A stretch of 64,000 nt of DNA from Alterluteimonas quercicellularis (GCF_021191635.1 NZ_JAIWPR010000002.1:62001-126000), one strand, 5' to 3'; counted from the first letter of the stretch, positions 27,107 through 36,241 are shown. Made by a program: numbers and translations. The notes: a model not told the origin generated them from the sequence alone.

Positions 27107-28018
27107 TCAGGCAGGCCGGAAGCGTTCCAGCAGCCACCTGCCTGCGGGGCCCGGCAACCGGTCGGCGGGATAGGCGGCCTGGAAGGGCATCAGGCCGGCG
27201 GACGGCCCTTCCAGCTCGACGCGCACCAGGCGGCCTGCCTTCAGGTCCTCATCGACCAGCCAGCGTGGCATGTGTCCCCATCCGAGGCCGGCGCGCAGGA
27301 AGGCGTGCTTCGCGCCGAGATCGGCAAGCCACCAGAGGTTCTTGCCCTGTACGCCGTAGTCGACCCCGCGGGTCAGCGTGGAGCGGTCGGTGAGCACCAG
27401 CTGCGTCTCGTCGGACAGCTCTCGGAACGCGATCGGGCCTGCCCTGTCGGCCAGCGGCGATCCCGGCGCCACGACCGTCACCATGTCCTCGCTGAACAGG
27501 CGTTCGGCCGCGAGGCCCGGCGGAAGGAGCGGCAGCGTCCCGGTGATGCCGAGGCTGCACCGGCCATCGAGCACGAGTTCCGCGACCCGGCCCAGCGCCT
27601 CGACATGGAGCCTGAGCGGCGTGGACGGGAAGTGCGCCTTGAAGCTGCCGAGCGCATCGGTCAGGCACTGCTGCGGAAACATGACGTCGACGACGATGGA
27701 CAGTTCGGGTTCCAGCCCGGCGGAAAGACTCCGTGCCTTGGCCTTCAGCGCATCGGCGCCGGTCACCAGGCGGCGCGCGTCGGCCAGCAGGTTCTTCCCC
27801 TGGGCGGTCAGCCGGGGGTAGCGGCCAACCCGCTCGAACAGTACGACGCCCAGTTGCGCTTCCAGATTCGCGATGGCCTGGCTCACCACCGACTGCGCGC
27901 GCCCGATCGCGCGGCCGGCCGCGGAAAAGCTGCCGTTGTCCACCGCGGCGACGAACGTGCGCAGCTGGTCGAGCGAGACCCCGTCGAGCAATGTATCGGT
28001 CTTCCGGATGGTTCCCAT
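27107..28018 (-). CDS. LysR-family transcriptional regulator
   Basis: This 303-residue protein has the LysR winged helix at the N-terminus (LDQLRTFVAAVDNGSFSAAG, then RAQSVVSQAIANLEAQLG) and a periplasmic-binding-protein-like effector domain. It is divergent from the epimerase-dehydrogenase operon across 63 bases, the classic arrangement in which a LysR protein controls its neighbour. Its inducer is unknown. Confidence 0.92.
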   Translation of the reverse strand: MGTIRKTDTLLDGVSLDQLRTFVAAVDNGSFSAAGRAIGRAQSVVSQAIANLEAQLGVVLFERVGRYPRLTAQGKNLLADARRLVTGADALKAKARSLSAGLEPELSIVVDVMFPQQCLTDALGSFKAHFPSTPLRLHVEALGRVAELVLDGRCSLGITGTLPLLPPGLAAERLFSEDMVTVVAPGSPLADRAGPIAFRELSDETQLVLTDRSTLTRGVDYGVQGKNLWWLADLGAKHAFLRAGLGWGHMPRWLVDEDLKAGRLVRVELEGPSAGLMPFQAAYPADRLPGPAGRWLLERFRPA

Positions 28019-28081
28019 CGAACAATATAGGCTTACCAGAGAGGTGTCGAGGCTCTAGGCTCCATTCGAAAAGGAGCCCGC

Positions 28082-29023
28082 ATGTCACAGCACATCTTGA
28101 TCGCCGGTGCATCGGGGTTCGTCGGGAGCACCCTCGCCAGGCATTTCGCCGCGCAAGGCCGGGAGGTCTCGGGGCTCGCGCGATCCGATCGCGCCCAAGC
28201 CGCTCTGGAGGCTACGGGCGTCCGGCCCGTCCGCGGCGATCTCGACACCGACATGGCGCCGGTCCTGGCGGCGGCGCGTTCCGCCGACGTCACGCTCTAT
28301 GCCGCGCAGGTCGCCTTCGAGCGCGAGCCGGCCGTCGCCCGGCTGCTGTGCGATGCGCTGGCGGGGAGCGGCAAGACGCTGATCTTCCTCTCGGGCAGCG
28401 GCGTCTTCATGCAGCGCACCGGCGGGGCGTGGAGTCCGGACAGCTTCGCCGAAGACGACCCCTTCGTGCCGGAGCCGCTGGCGCTGCCCAGGGTCGAGGC
28501 GGAGGGCATCGTCCGGGCCGCATCCGCGCACGGGCTGCGCAGCATGGTGGTCCGGCCGCCGGTGATCTGGGGGCCGGGCGACGACGGTCCCGTGGCCAGC
28601 GTGTACCGCTCGGTCGCGCTGACGGGCGCCGCCTGCTACATCGGCTCGGGGCTGGCCGCCTACTCCAACGTGCACGGCGCCGACCTGGCGCGGCTGTTCT
28701 CGCTCGCCATCGACCGCGGACGGGCCGGCGCGCTGTACCACGCGGTCGCCGGCGAAATCCCGTACCGCTGGATCGCCGAGGCGGTCGCGCGCGATCTGGG
28801 CGTCGGGACGCGCAGCCTGACGATGGACGAAGCCGTCGAGGTGTTCGGCCCGTTCGGCGCCCTGTTGCAATCGGCATGCAGCCGTTCGCGCGATCCGCGA
28901 ACGCGATCCGAGCTGGGCTGGACACCCTCTCGGCTCGACCTGCTGTCGGAGATCGGCGAGCCGCGGCTGCGTGCGCTCGCCACCCCCGATCCCACCCAGG
29001 AGCGACACCATGAAGACGCATGA
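28082..29023 (+). CDS. NAD(P)-dependent epimerase/dehydratase-like protein
   Basis: This 313-residue Rossmann protein begins with the nucleotide-binding motif HILIAGASGFVGSTLARH and belongs to the extended SDR/atypical group. IFLSGSGVFMQRTGGAW and VVRPPVIWGPGDDG follow the family order. The usual YxxxK pair is not obvious, so it may be a sugar-epimerase-like or NmrA-like regulator rather than an active epimerase. AAGGAG precedes the ATG. It overlaps the following SDR gene by 14 bases, so the two are one operon. Confidence 0.85.
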   Translation: MSQHILIAGASGFVGSTLARHFAAQGREVSGLARSDRAQAALEATGVRPVRGDLDTDMAPVLAAARSADVTLYAAQVAFEREPAVARLLCDALAGSGKTLIFLSGSGVFMQRTGGAWSPDSFAEDDPFVPEPLALPRVEAEGIVRAASAHGLRSMVVRPPVIWGPGDDGPVASVYRSVALTGAACYIGSGLAAYSNVHGADLARLFSLAIDRGRAGALYHAVAGEIPYRWIAEAVARDLGVGTRSLTMDEAVEVFGPFGALLQSACSRSRDPRTRSELGWTPSRLDLLSEIGEPRLRALATPDPTQERHHEDA

Positions 29024-29750
29024 AGACAAGGTCGCCATCGTCACCGGCGGCAAGCAGGGCATCGGCCGCGGCATCGCCGACCTACTCGCGCAGAGGGGCG
29101 CCAAGGTCGCGATCGTCAATCGAGAGCGCGCAGACGAAGCCGCGAAGGCGATCGGCAACGGCGCCATCGCGATCGCTGCAGACGTGACGAGCGAGGCGGG
29201 CTGGGCCGAGGTCGCCGGCCGGGTCGAGCAGGCATTCGGGCGCGCCGACGTCCTGGTGCACGCCGCGGGCATCTACCCCCTGGCGACGCTCGACCGGATG
29301 ACGCCTGCCGAATGGCGGCGCGTGCTGGCCGTGAATCTCGACGCGCACGTGCTCGGCGCGCGCGCGATCGTGCCGCTGATGCGCAAGGCCGGCGGCGGCG
29401 CGATCGTCGCGATCGGCTCGGATGCGGTCGGCATGGTCACGCCGCCCGGCATGGGCTTCTCGCACTACGTCGCGTCCAAGCTCGGGGCGGTGGGCCTGGT
29501 GCGCGCGCTCGCCAACGAGTTGGCGGCCGACAACATCATCGTCAACGCCGTCCATCCCGGCATCACCGACACCGAAGGCGCGAGCGGCATGCCCGACGAG
29601 CAGAAGGCGCAGGTGTACATGATGCAGGCGATCAAGCCGCTGGGCACGCCCGCCGACATCGCCGGCCCGGTCGCCTTCCTCAGCAGCGACGATGCGCGCT
29701 TCGTGACGGGACAGACGCTGGTGGTCGACGGCGGCCTGATGCGGCTGTGA
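29010..29750 (+). CDS. Short-chain dehydrogenase/reductase
   Basis: This 246-residue classical SDR has the cofactor motif VTGGKQGIGRGIA and the family's NAG-like block VLVHAAGIYPL. The catalytic Ser is in VAIGSDAVG, and Tyr-x-x-x-Lys in HYVASKLGAVGL. It starts inside the end of the epimerase gene with AGGAG upstream. The pair is probably controlled by the divergent LysR regulator. The substrate is unknown. Confidence 0.92.
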   Translation: MKTHEDKVAIVTGGKQGIGRGIADLLAQRGAKVAIVNRERADEAAKAIGNGAIAIAADVTSEAGWAEVAGRVEQAFGRADVLVHAAGIYPLATLDRMTPAEWRRVLAVNLDAHVLGARAIVPLMRKAGGGAIVAIGSDAVGMVTPPGMGFSHYVASKLGAVGLVRALANELAADNIIVNAVHPGITDTEGASGMPDEQKAQVYMMQAIKPLGTPADIAGPVAFLSSDDARFVTGQTLVVDGGLMRL

Positions 29751-29873
29751 AAAGGAAGCCGCCGCGCACGGTCGCGATGCGCGAGCCGGACGGCGAGGCC
29801 GGGCCCGCTCGGCGGCATGCGCCGGACGCGGTGGGGCGCGGCGCCGAGCCTGCGGGCTGGACGGCGCCCTGCC

Positions 29874-30440
29874 TCAGTCGATGCGGTGGAAGTCCTCCAC
29901 GACGCGGAACACGATCCTGTCGACGTCGACGGGATCGGTGTAGCCGTGCTCCTCGAACGTGGCGCTCCACACGTGCTCGGGCTGCCGCATGATCCGGTCG
30001 AGGATCCGCGCGGAGGCGGGATACCGGATCTCGGCGATCGCGTCGTCGAGCGGGAACCACCGGTAGCCGTCCGCGACGGCTTGCGCGGTTCCGGCGACCG
30101 GGACGACGAGGTAGGGCCGGAGGTAGGCCTCGGGCCGTTGCGGCGCGACGTAGGTGAAGATGCCGCCCAGGCGGTAGCGCTCGTAGGCCAGGCCGATCTC
30201 GCCGGCCAGCCGGTCGATGTACTGCCGGAAGCCGGTCGGTCCCTGCATGAAGCCCTGCGCCGGCACCTCGAAGGCCTGCCGCCGTTCGTCGAAGACGAGC
30301 AGCACCCGTGCGTTCGCATCGACGAACACGACCTTGGGGAAGGTCGGGGAGACGCCGGCTTCGCCGGATTGCGCGGATGCCGGGGCGAACGATCCCCACA
30401 AGACGAGGCAGAGCAGGATGTGCGACAGCGGCCTGGACAT
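29874..30440 (-). CDS. Exported protein with degenerate Nudix-like fold
   Basis: This 188-residue protein has a signal peptide (ILLCLVLWGSFAPASAQ). The mature part reads VVFVDANARVLLVFDERR, then FEVPAQGFMQGPTGF and IDRLAGEIGLAYERYRLGG, and later LRPYLVVPVAG and YRWFPLDDAIAEI. That is the strand and helix order of Nudix proteins, but the Nudix box GX5EX7REUXEE is not preserved, so catalysis is unlikely. A periplasmic Nudix-like protein is unusual. The assignment is inferred from pattern only. Confidence 0.6.
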   Translation of the reverse strand: MSRPLSHILLCLVLWGSFAPASAQSGEAGVSPTFPKVVFVDANARVLLVFDERRQAFEVPAQGFMQGPTGFRQYIDRLAGEIGLAYERYRLGGIFTYVAPQRPEAYLRPYLVVPVAGTAQAVADGYRWFPLDDAIAEIRYPASARILDRIMRQPEHVWSATFEEHGYTDPVDVDRIVFRVVEDFHRID

Positions 30441-30778
30441 GGCGCGGCTCCGGCCGGGCGGCCTGGCGCCCGGATCGGCCCCAGCCTAGGCGATCCGCCG
30501 CGGCGAGGCGAGGCAGACGCGGGCGCAGGTGGGTGGTTCGCGAGGGGGCCGGGTCGGGGCGCCGCCGGCGCGGCCCGGATGCGGGCGAGGTCGCCGTCGT
30601 GCGCGGCCGGGGCGATGCCCGGAAAGTGCGCGGCCGCCGACCCGGATCGCCGTCGTCGCCGCGATGCCGGCAAGCCGGTGCGGACCGCGCAGCGGCGCGC
30701 TCTGCGTGCCTCGGGCGATGCCCTGCGTGCTAGGATCGGGAGCGACGCAGGGGAGATCCGAACGCAGGAGGCTCCGAC
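30441..30778. other. Intergenic stretch, nothing recognised
   Basis: About 338 bases between divergent genes. The CAGGAGG ribosome site of the next gene lies at about 30765; no other feature was seen. Confidence 0.45.
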
Positions 30779-31027
30779 ATGGTCAGTGCGGTGTCACGCC
30801 GAAAGGATGCCGACCGGAAAGCCCGTCGCCTGTGCCTGTTGCTCGCGTGCCTGTTCGGCCTGGCGGCGATCGTGCTCGCGCGCGTGGGCGCCCCGCCGCC
30901 GCTCTACTGGGCGCTGGGCGTCACCGCGATCGTGGATGCGGCCGTCGGGCTGTTCGCGCCGGCGCGCTTCTGCCGCTACCTGTTGCTGATGGACCTGTTC
31001 ACGCAGGACCTGGTGGAAGATCCCTAG
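30779..31027 (+). CDS. Small integral membrane protein
   Basis: This 82-residue protein has two predicted membrane helices (LCLLLACLFGLAAIVLA and LYWALGVTAIVDAAVGLFA) flanked by a basic N-terminus and an acidic C-terminus. A CAGGAGG ribosome site precedes the ATG. No family was recognised. It lies 72 bases ahead of an amidohydrolase gene on the same strand, so co-transcription is possible. Confidence 0.65.
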   Translation: MVSAVSRRKDADRKARRLCLLLACLFGLAAIVLARVGAPPPLYWALGVTAIVDAAVGLFAPARFCRYLLLMDLFTQDLVEDP

Positions 31028-31099
31028 CGAGCGTCCCCCTCGGCGCGCGCGGACGGCGCTGCTACACTCCGGCCCCTTTCCGCAGGCGGGCACGCAGGC

Positions 31100-31969
31100 A
31101 TGGCGATCCGGGCATTGGCGATCTCGATGGTGCTTTGGTGCGGCGCCGCCGCGGCCGGCGAGCCGGTCTTCGACATGCACGTGCACCTGCGCGACGGCCA
31201 GGCCTCGGTGCGCGAGTACACGGCGGACGTGGCCGCCGCGGGCGTCGAGCTCGCGGGCTACGGCGCGATGTGGTTCGGCGGTCCGCACCAGGCGCCGGCG
31301 GGCGACCCGGCCGACATCGCCCGGCGCAACGACGCGTTGATCGCGCTCGCAGCCGCCAACCCCGGCCTGCTGCCCATCGCCATCGTGCATCCCTACGACG
31401 GGCAGGCCGCGCTGGACGAGCTGGCGCGGGTGGCGGGGCAGGGCGTGCGGGTGCTGAAGCTGCATCCGCACACCCAGCGCTTCGACGCCGACGACCCGCG
31501 GGTGCTGGCGCTGGTGCGGCGCGCGGGCGAGCTGGGCGTGACCGTGCTGCTCGACAACGCCAACATCCTGCCCGGCGACAGCGAGCGCCTGTTCAACCTG
31601 GCGCTGCAGGCGCCGAAGACGCAGTTCCTGTTCGCCCACATGGGCGGCATGAACTTCCGCTTCTGGAACATGCTGGCCGCCGCGCGCACCGCCGACGCCC
31701 TGTTCATGGAGAACATCAGCTTCGACATCTCCGGGATGGTGGCGCTGCTGGCCGATTCGCCAATCGAGGCGGAGTTCGTGTGGACGCTGCGCAGCGTGGG
31801 CATCGACCACGTGCTGCTGGGTTCGGACTACCCGCAGTTCACCCTCGGGCCCACGGTCGAGGCGCTGGAGCGGCTGGACCTGACGGACGAGGAGAAGGCG
31901 AAGATCCGCAGCGGCAACGCGCTGCGCCTGTTCGGCGCGGGGATCCGGCCGGCCGCAGACGCCCGCTGA
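31100..31969 (+). CDS. Exported amidohydrolase-family protein
   Basis: This 289-residue protein has a signal peptide (ALAISMVLWCGAAAAGEP) and an Amidohydro_2-type TIM barrel. FDMHVHLRDG is the metal-binding HxH, VLKLHPHTQRFDADDP adds the Lys/His, FAHMGGMNF the next His, and LLGSDYPQF the catalytic Asp. It should hydrolyse or decarboxylate a small carboxylate-containing substrate in the periplasm; the substrate is unknown. Confidence 0.85.
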   Translation: MAIRALAISMVLWCGAAAAGEPVFDMHVHLRDGQASVREYTADVAAAGVELAGYGAMWFGGPHQAPAGDPADIARRNDALIALAAANPGLLPIAIVHPYDGQAALDELARVAGQGVRVLKLHPHTQRFDADDPRVLALVRRAGELGVTVLLDNANILPGDSERLFNLALQAPKTQFLFAHMGGMNFRFWNMLAAARTADALFMENISFDISGMVALLADSPIEAEFVWTLRSVGIDHVLLGSDYPQFTLGPTVEALERLDLTDEEKAKIRSGNALRLFGAGIRPAADAR

Positions 31970-32093
31970 CTGTGCGGCACTGCGCATTTCGCGCGCAACG
32001 ACGCTTCCCTTACCGATTCTTCACCACGGTCTTCGCGGCGCATGCTCGAATGCGCGCGTCCGGGGCCGTGGGGCCCCGCGTGGGAGGCGCAGC

Positions 32094-32348
32094 ATGAAGC
32101 AGTCGAAGATCGCCGCCGCCGCGATGGCGGCGCTGCTGTCGGTCACCGGCGTCGCGTTCGCGGCCGTCGTGTACGTCAGCGGCCAGGGCCAGGGCTACGA
32201 TCCGGGCATCGCGCTGGAAGCGGCGCGCGCCGACGCCATCGCCGAGTGCACGTCGCAGGGCGGCACGCCGCTGGAGGAGGTCTACAGCCACGTGACCCGG
32301 GCGAACCTGTGGCTCGCCAGCGTGGTCATGGAATGCGAGGTGCCCTAG
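32094..32348 (+). CDS. Small exported protein, family shared with 20010-20285
   Basis: This 84-residue protein has a signal peptide (AAAAMAALLSVTGVAFAAV). The mature domain reads VVYVSGQGQGYDPGIALEAA, with cysteines in AIAECTSQG and VVMECEVP. It matches the protein at 20010-20285 in length, export signal, strand-helix order and two-cysteine layout. GGGAGG precedes the ATG. Function is unknown. Confidence 0.75.
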   Translation: MKQSKIAAAAMAALLSVTGVAFAAVVYVSGQGQGYDPGIALEAARADAIAECTSQGGTPLEEVYSHVTRANLWLASVVMECEVP

Positions 32349-32353
32349 GCGCC

Positions 32354-32977
32354 TCAGGGCAGGCCGTTGCGCCCATGGACACGGAAGGCGGGACGTTCGC
32401 TCAGGCGCTCGTAGTAGGCGCGCACGGCGGGCAGCGGCGGATGCGCGACCGGGGTCTCGAACCAGCGGTTCACCGAGAGCCCGAGCGCGACGTCGGCCAG
32501 GCCGAAGTCGGGACCGGCGACGAAGGCGCCGGTATCGGCCAGGCGCGCGTCCAGCACCGCCATCAGCGCGCTCCATGCGCGCAGGGAGGCCTCCGCGGAC
32601 GCCGGGTCCCGGTGCGCGGGCGAGCGGCGGACATGGTGCATGAAGGCGTAGCGCCAGGCGCCGTTCAAGTCCGAGGCCTGCCAGTCCAGCCACTGGTCGG
32701 TCCGTGCGCGGGCGCGCGCCTCACGCGGGTAGAGCGCATCCCCGCCGTACCGGTTGGCGAGGTAGCGGACGATGCTGTTCGATTCCCACAGCACGAAGTC
32801 GCCGTCCCGGATCACCGGTACCAGGGCGTTGGGATTGAGCGCCCGGAACGCGTCGCTGTCGGTGCTGCGGAATCCGCTGCCCCAGTCTTCCTGCACGAAC
32901 GGCAGGTCCAGTTCCGCGCAGGTCCACAGCACCTTGCGGACGTTGATGGAGCTGCGTTTTCCGAGGACTTCCAGCAT
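32354..32977 (-). CDS. Glutathione S-transferase family protein
   Basis: This 207-residue protein has the N-terminal thioredoxin-like half ([39 protein letters not shown] with the ES motif for glutathione). The C-terminal half contains [15 protein letters not shown]. The start at 32977 is chosen because the conserved first strand begins directly there; the frame is open further upstream without similarity. It is convergent with the small exported protein gene, five bases away. Confidence 0.9.
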   Translation of the reverse strand: MLEVLGKRSSINVRKVLWTCAELDLPFVQEDWGSGFRSTDSDAFRALNPNALVPVIRDGDFVLWESNSIVRYLANRYGGDALYPREARARARTDQWLDWQASDLNGAWRYAFMHHVRRSPAHRDPASAEASLRAWSALMAVLDARLADTGAFVAGPDFGLADVALGLSVNRWFETPVAHPPLPAVRAYYERLSERPAFRVHGRNGLP

Positions 32978-33146
32978 GGCGCGGTGCGGCCGTTGGCGGC
33001 GGGGTGCGAGGATTCTATGGCGTCCGGCGCCCGCGGCGCGGCGTCCGCGCGACATGCCGCCCCGGCGCGTTCATCGGACGAATGCTCATTTGGCGACGCT
33101 CGCGCGCCCGCCGTATCGTGAAGACTCGTCCTGGCCGGTGATCGCC

Positions 33147-34106
33147 ATGAAGCCGCACGCGCCGCTGTCCCTCGCCGTCCTCGCCGCGCTCGCGCTCGCG
33201 GCCTGTTCGCCTCCGCAGCCGGAAGAGGACGCCGGTTCGGCCGCGCCGCAAGTCGAAGCCGCCGTCGAAGCCGATCCGGCCTATGTCGCCTCGATCGAGC
33301 AGTGGCGCGAGGAACGCGAGCAGGCGCTGCGCGACCCGGACGGGTGGCTGAGCTTCGCGGGCTCGGGCGAGGTCGAGCCGGGCGAGCACCGGGTGGGCGC
33401 CGCGCCGGACAACGCGATCGTCGTCTCCGGCGGCCCGGCGCACTGGGGCGTGCTGCGCCTGGGGGCCGACGGCGCGTTGCGGTTCGACGCGGCGCCGGAC
33501 GGCGACCTGCGGGTGGACGGGCAGCCCTTCGAGTCGGTGGACCTGCGCACCCAGCTGGACGAGGGCGGTCCCACCAGCGTCCATGCCGGCCGCCAGCGCT
33601 TCTACGTGGTCAAGACCGGCGACCGCTACGGCTGGCGCTTCCGCGATCCGGAGGCGCCGGGGCTCGAGGCGTTCGCGGGCGTGCCGCATTTCCCGGTCGA
33701 TCCGTCGTGGCGGATCGAGGCGCGATGGGAGCCGTTCCCGGAGCCGAGGACGGTCGAGCTGGTCACCAGCAACGGCACCGTGGAACAGGCCAAGGCGCCG
33801 GGCCTGGCCACGTTCGAGCGCGAGGGCCGCACCTACAGCCTGCTGCCGGTGTCGCAGGGCGAGGGCGACGGGCTGTTCTTCATCGTCGCCGACCGCAGCA
33901 GCGGCCGCGAGACCTACGGCGGCGGCCGTTTCCTGGACGCGGACGCGCCGCGCGACGGCCGGGTGGTGCTGGACTTCAACAAGGCGCAGAACCCGCCGTG
34001 CGCGCTCAACGGCCACGTCGTCTGCCCGCTGGCGCCGCCCGAGAACCGCCTCGACCTGCACGTCGCCGCGGGCGAGAAGACCTACCCCCTTGACGGGCAC
34101 GGCTGA
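33147..34106 (+). CDS. DUF1684 lipoprotein
   Basis: This 319-residue protein has a lipoprotein signal with lipobox ALAAC near residue 20 and a low-complexity linker. The DUF1684 domain follows: SIEQWREEREQALRDPDGWL at its start, then WRIEARWEPFPEPRTV, and the terminal block VLDFNKAQNPPCALNGHVVC. The family is widespread and uncharacterised; members are membrane-anchored in the periplasm. Confidence 0.88.
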   Translation: MKPHAPLSLAVLAALALAACSPPQPEEDAGSAAPQVEAAVEADPAYVASIEQWREEREQALRDPDGWLSFAGSGEVEPGEHRVGAAPDNAIVVSGGPAHWGVLRLGADGALRFDAAPDGDLRVDGQPFESVDLRTQLDEGGPTSVHAGRQRFYVVKTGDRYGWRFRDPEAPGLEAFAGVPHFPVDPSWRIEARWEPFPEPRTVELVTSNGTVEQAKAPGLATFEREGRTYSLLPVSQGEGDGLFFIVADRSSGRETYGGGRFLDADAPRDGRVVLDFNKAQNPPCALNGHVVCPLAPPENRLDLHVAAGEKTYPLDGHG

Positions 34107-34221
34107 GGGCGGGCGGCGCCGCCGTCCGCAGGACGCGCCGCCCGCGCCCTGCGACGGTGGCGCCCGGGCGGGTCCGGTGCTAGGGTCGGCGCGTCCGGAT
34201 CCCCTCATCGCCCGTGGTGCC

Positions 34222-34620
34222 ATGCCCAAGGTGACCGCCCCTTCCGGTGTCTTCGACCGCCTCGCCGGGAGGGTGCATGCGCGCCCGGCCGCGGCGATCC
34301 TCGCGCTTTCCCTCCTGCTGCCGGCCTGCACGATGCAACAGACTGCGACGTTCGACCCCGATGCCTGGAAATCGCAACGCGGCGCCGCGCCGCAGGACAA
34401 CCGCCGCGGGGCCATGGTGGAAGGCCTGAAGGCGAGCGTGCGCGAAGGGATGCCGCGGGAGGAGGTGGTCGCGCTGCTGGGCGAGCCCGATGCCCGCAAC
34501 GCGGGAACCGGCGTGGACGTCTACGAACTCGGCGTGTCCTCGGTCGGCGTCGACGAGGAGTACTACGAGGTCCGCTACGAAAACGGGCGCGTCGCGTCGA
34601 GCCGCTGGGCGCGCCGGTAA
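34222..34620 (+). CDS. SmpA/OmlA-like lipoprotein
   Basis: This 132-residue protein has a signal peptide ending in the lipobox LLPAC (residue ~33). A BamE/SmpA-like domain follows: VREGMPREEVVALLGEPDAR, then VYELGV and YEVRYENGRVASSRW. Its n-region is unusually long and basic. It lies 36 bases upstream of the DUF6973 gene and is presumably co-transcribed. BamE-fold lipoproteins are also used as periplasmic inhibitors, so an immunity role for the neighbour is possible (inference). Confidence 0.8.
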   Translation: MPKVTAPSGVFDRLAGRVHARPAAAILALSLLLPACTMQQTATFDPDAWKSQRGAAPQDNRRGAMVEGLKASVREGMPREEVVALLGEPDARNAGTGVDVYELGVSSVGVDEEYYEVRYENGRVASSRWARR

Positions 34621-34656
34621 CGCGATCGCGCCCCGACACGCGAACAGGAGGTCACG

Positions 34657-35622
34657 ATGTCCGATCCACGCCCCGACCTTGCGGAGATCCGCGCGAAGTA
34701 CCAGGTCGCCGACGACGAGCTGGTGACCTATCGGCCGCGCGCCTACGGCGCGATCGACATCCCGTTCACCGAGGGGCGGGAGATGACCCGCACCGAGGGC
34801 GAACTGCTGGACCGCCTGACCCGCGACCGCGGCCTGCTGGGGTTGAGCGGCTTCCGCGACATCGCGCAGGACGCCTTCGCCGAAGGCACGCGGCGCTACC
34901 CGGACAACGCCGTGCCCGCGTCGGTACCGGACGAGCGCGCCCGCGAGTGGCAGGGCAACGACGGCCATCGCGACGCGTTCCGGCATGCCTACTGGAGCGC
35001 GCGGCTCGCGCAGGAGTACGGCCCGGAGTGGGCGCGCGCCTTCACCACCGCGCACGAGGGCGTCCCGGGGAACTGGGCCGATCGCGAGGCGATGGACCTC
35101 TACAACAATTCGGTGGGCATCGGGATCGGGGCGTCGCATCGCGATGCTTCGCCGCAGGAGCTCGCCGGGCTGGTCCAGCGCGCGGTGCAGGAGGGCAAGC
35201 TGGTCGTCGTCGATCGCGAAGGCCAGCTGGCGTGGAGCGACCAGGTGCGCATCGGCCAGCACGGGCTGTCGAGCGACGAGGTGATCGGGCCGCAGCTGCG
35301 CACGCCGGGCGCGGTCTCCACGGAGAGCCGCGCCGCGCTGGGCACGCCGGACACCGCACCGGGACAGGACGGACGCGGGGACACGCAGCTCGCCGCGGCG
35401 CCCGCGGAGGACCCGGCCGCCGGGAGCCGCGAGCTCGTCGACCGCCTGGCGGACAGCCTCCGTCGCGATGGCGGCGCCGGCTTCGCCGAGGCGCTGCGCG
35501 AGGCGCAGGGCAGCGAGTACGGGCAGCGCTTCGAGGAGCGCGCGAGCGCGGCGCTCGACGCGCTGCGCGAGCAGCCGGCGGAACAGGCCCAGGCCCAGCA
35601 GCAGGCCGCCGCCCGGGGTTGA
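34657..35622 (+). CDS. DUF6973 protein, candidate injected effector
   Basis: This 321-residue protein has no signal peptide. A DUF6973-like core lies at residues ~98-160 (NDGHRDAFRHAYWSARLAQE, AHEGVPGNW, MDLYNNSVGIGIG), rich in conserved His, Asp and Asn as in a hydrolase-type active site. The C-terminus (~258-321) is helical and Gln-rich (FAEALREAQGSEYGQRFEER, ending QQQAAARG). It resembles in layout the shared tail of the hydrolases at 54300-62890. It follows a lipoprotein gene by 36 bases and a hairpin lies 8 bases after its stop, so the pair looks like an effector-immunity unit. The enzymatic activity of DUF6973 is unknown. Confidence 0.75.
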   Translation: MSDPRPDLAEIRAKYQVADDELVTYRPRAYGAIDIPFTEGREMTRTEGELLDRLTRDRGLLGLSGFRDIAQDAFAEGTRRYPDNAVPASVPDERAREWQGNDGHRDAFRHAYWSARLAQEYGPEWARAFTTAHEGVPGNWADREAMDLYNNSVGIGIGASHRDASPQELAGLVQRAVQEGKLVVVDREGQLAWSDQVRIGQHGLSSDEVIGPQLRTPGAVSTESRAALGTPDTAPGQDGRGDTQLAAAPAEDPAAGSRELVDRLADSLRRDGGAGFAEALREAQGSEYGQRFEERASAALDALREQPAEQAQAQQQAAARG

Positions 35623-35629
35623 GCGCAGG

Positions 35630-35646
35630 AAGGCGCCGGGCGCCTT
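35630..35646 (+). terminator. Short hairpin after the DUF6973 gene
   Basis: AAGGCGC-CGG-GCGCCTT is a perfect 7-bp stem with a three-base loop, eight bases past the stop. There is no strong T run. Confidence 0.5.
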
Positions 35647-35821
35647 CGGGTCCGTGCGTCCCGCCGCCGGCGGCATGGTCTTTCCGATCCGGAAGGATCG
35701 GGCAAGGCTGGGGAAGGAATCGGCTTTCGCGCGAGAGCGGCGGCTGCGCACCATGCGGCACGGCGACGGCCTGCCTGCGGGCTGTGCGCTTCCTTCCCGA
35801 ACCTGCCCGGAAGTACGCCCC

Positions 35822-36241
35822 ATGCGAACCGTCGAAGCCCGCAACGCCCGCATCCGATCCGAACGTTCGCCGGCGTCCCGCCCGTCCCGGCCGCGATGGC
35901 GCGGGCCGGTGCTGGCGGCGGCGCTACTCGTGCAGGGACCGGTCTCCGCTTCGCCACCAGGCGGTACCGAGATGCCATCCCACCCCTATGTCGGCATGTG
36001 GGTCACCGCCGACGGCCGCATCCGCCACGAGCTGCTGCCCAACGGCCGCTACGACGAGGCGCGCGGCGACCGCGCGAGCGCCTACCAGGGACGCTACACG
36101 GTGACCGGCGACCACATCGAGTACGTGGACGACACCGGGTTCACCGCCGACGGCGATTTCGTCGACGGCGTGCTCCAACACGCCGGGATGATCCTGCGGC
36201 GCGAGCCGCCGGCCGGCGACGCGACGGAGGCAGGGCGATGA
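35822..36241 (+). CDS. Atu4866-domain protein
   Basis: This 139-residue protein has a basic N-terminal extension with a hydrophobic segment (LAAALLVQGPVSASP). A small beta-barrel domain follows (YVGMWVTADGRIRHELLPNG, SAYQGRYTVTGDHIEYVDDT, DGVLQHAGMILRRE). This matches the Atu4866 family of lipocalin-like proteins, usually found beside oxidoreductases. The stop overlaps the next start (ATGA), so the two genes are coupled. Confidence 0.8.
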   Translation: MRTVEARNARIRSERSPASRPSRPRWRGPVLAAALLVQGPVSASPPGGTEMPSHPYVGMWVTADGRIRHELLPNGRYDEARGDRASAYQGRYTVTGDHIEYVDDTGFTADGDFVDGVLQHAGMILRREPPAGDATEAGR

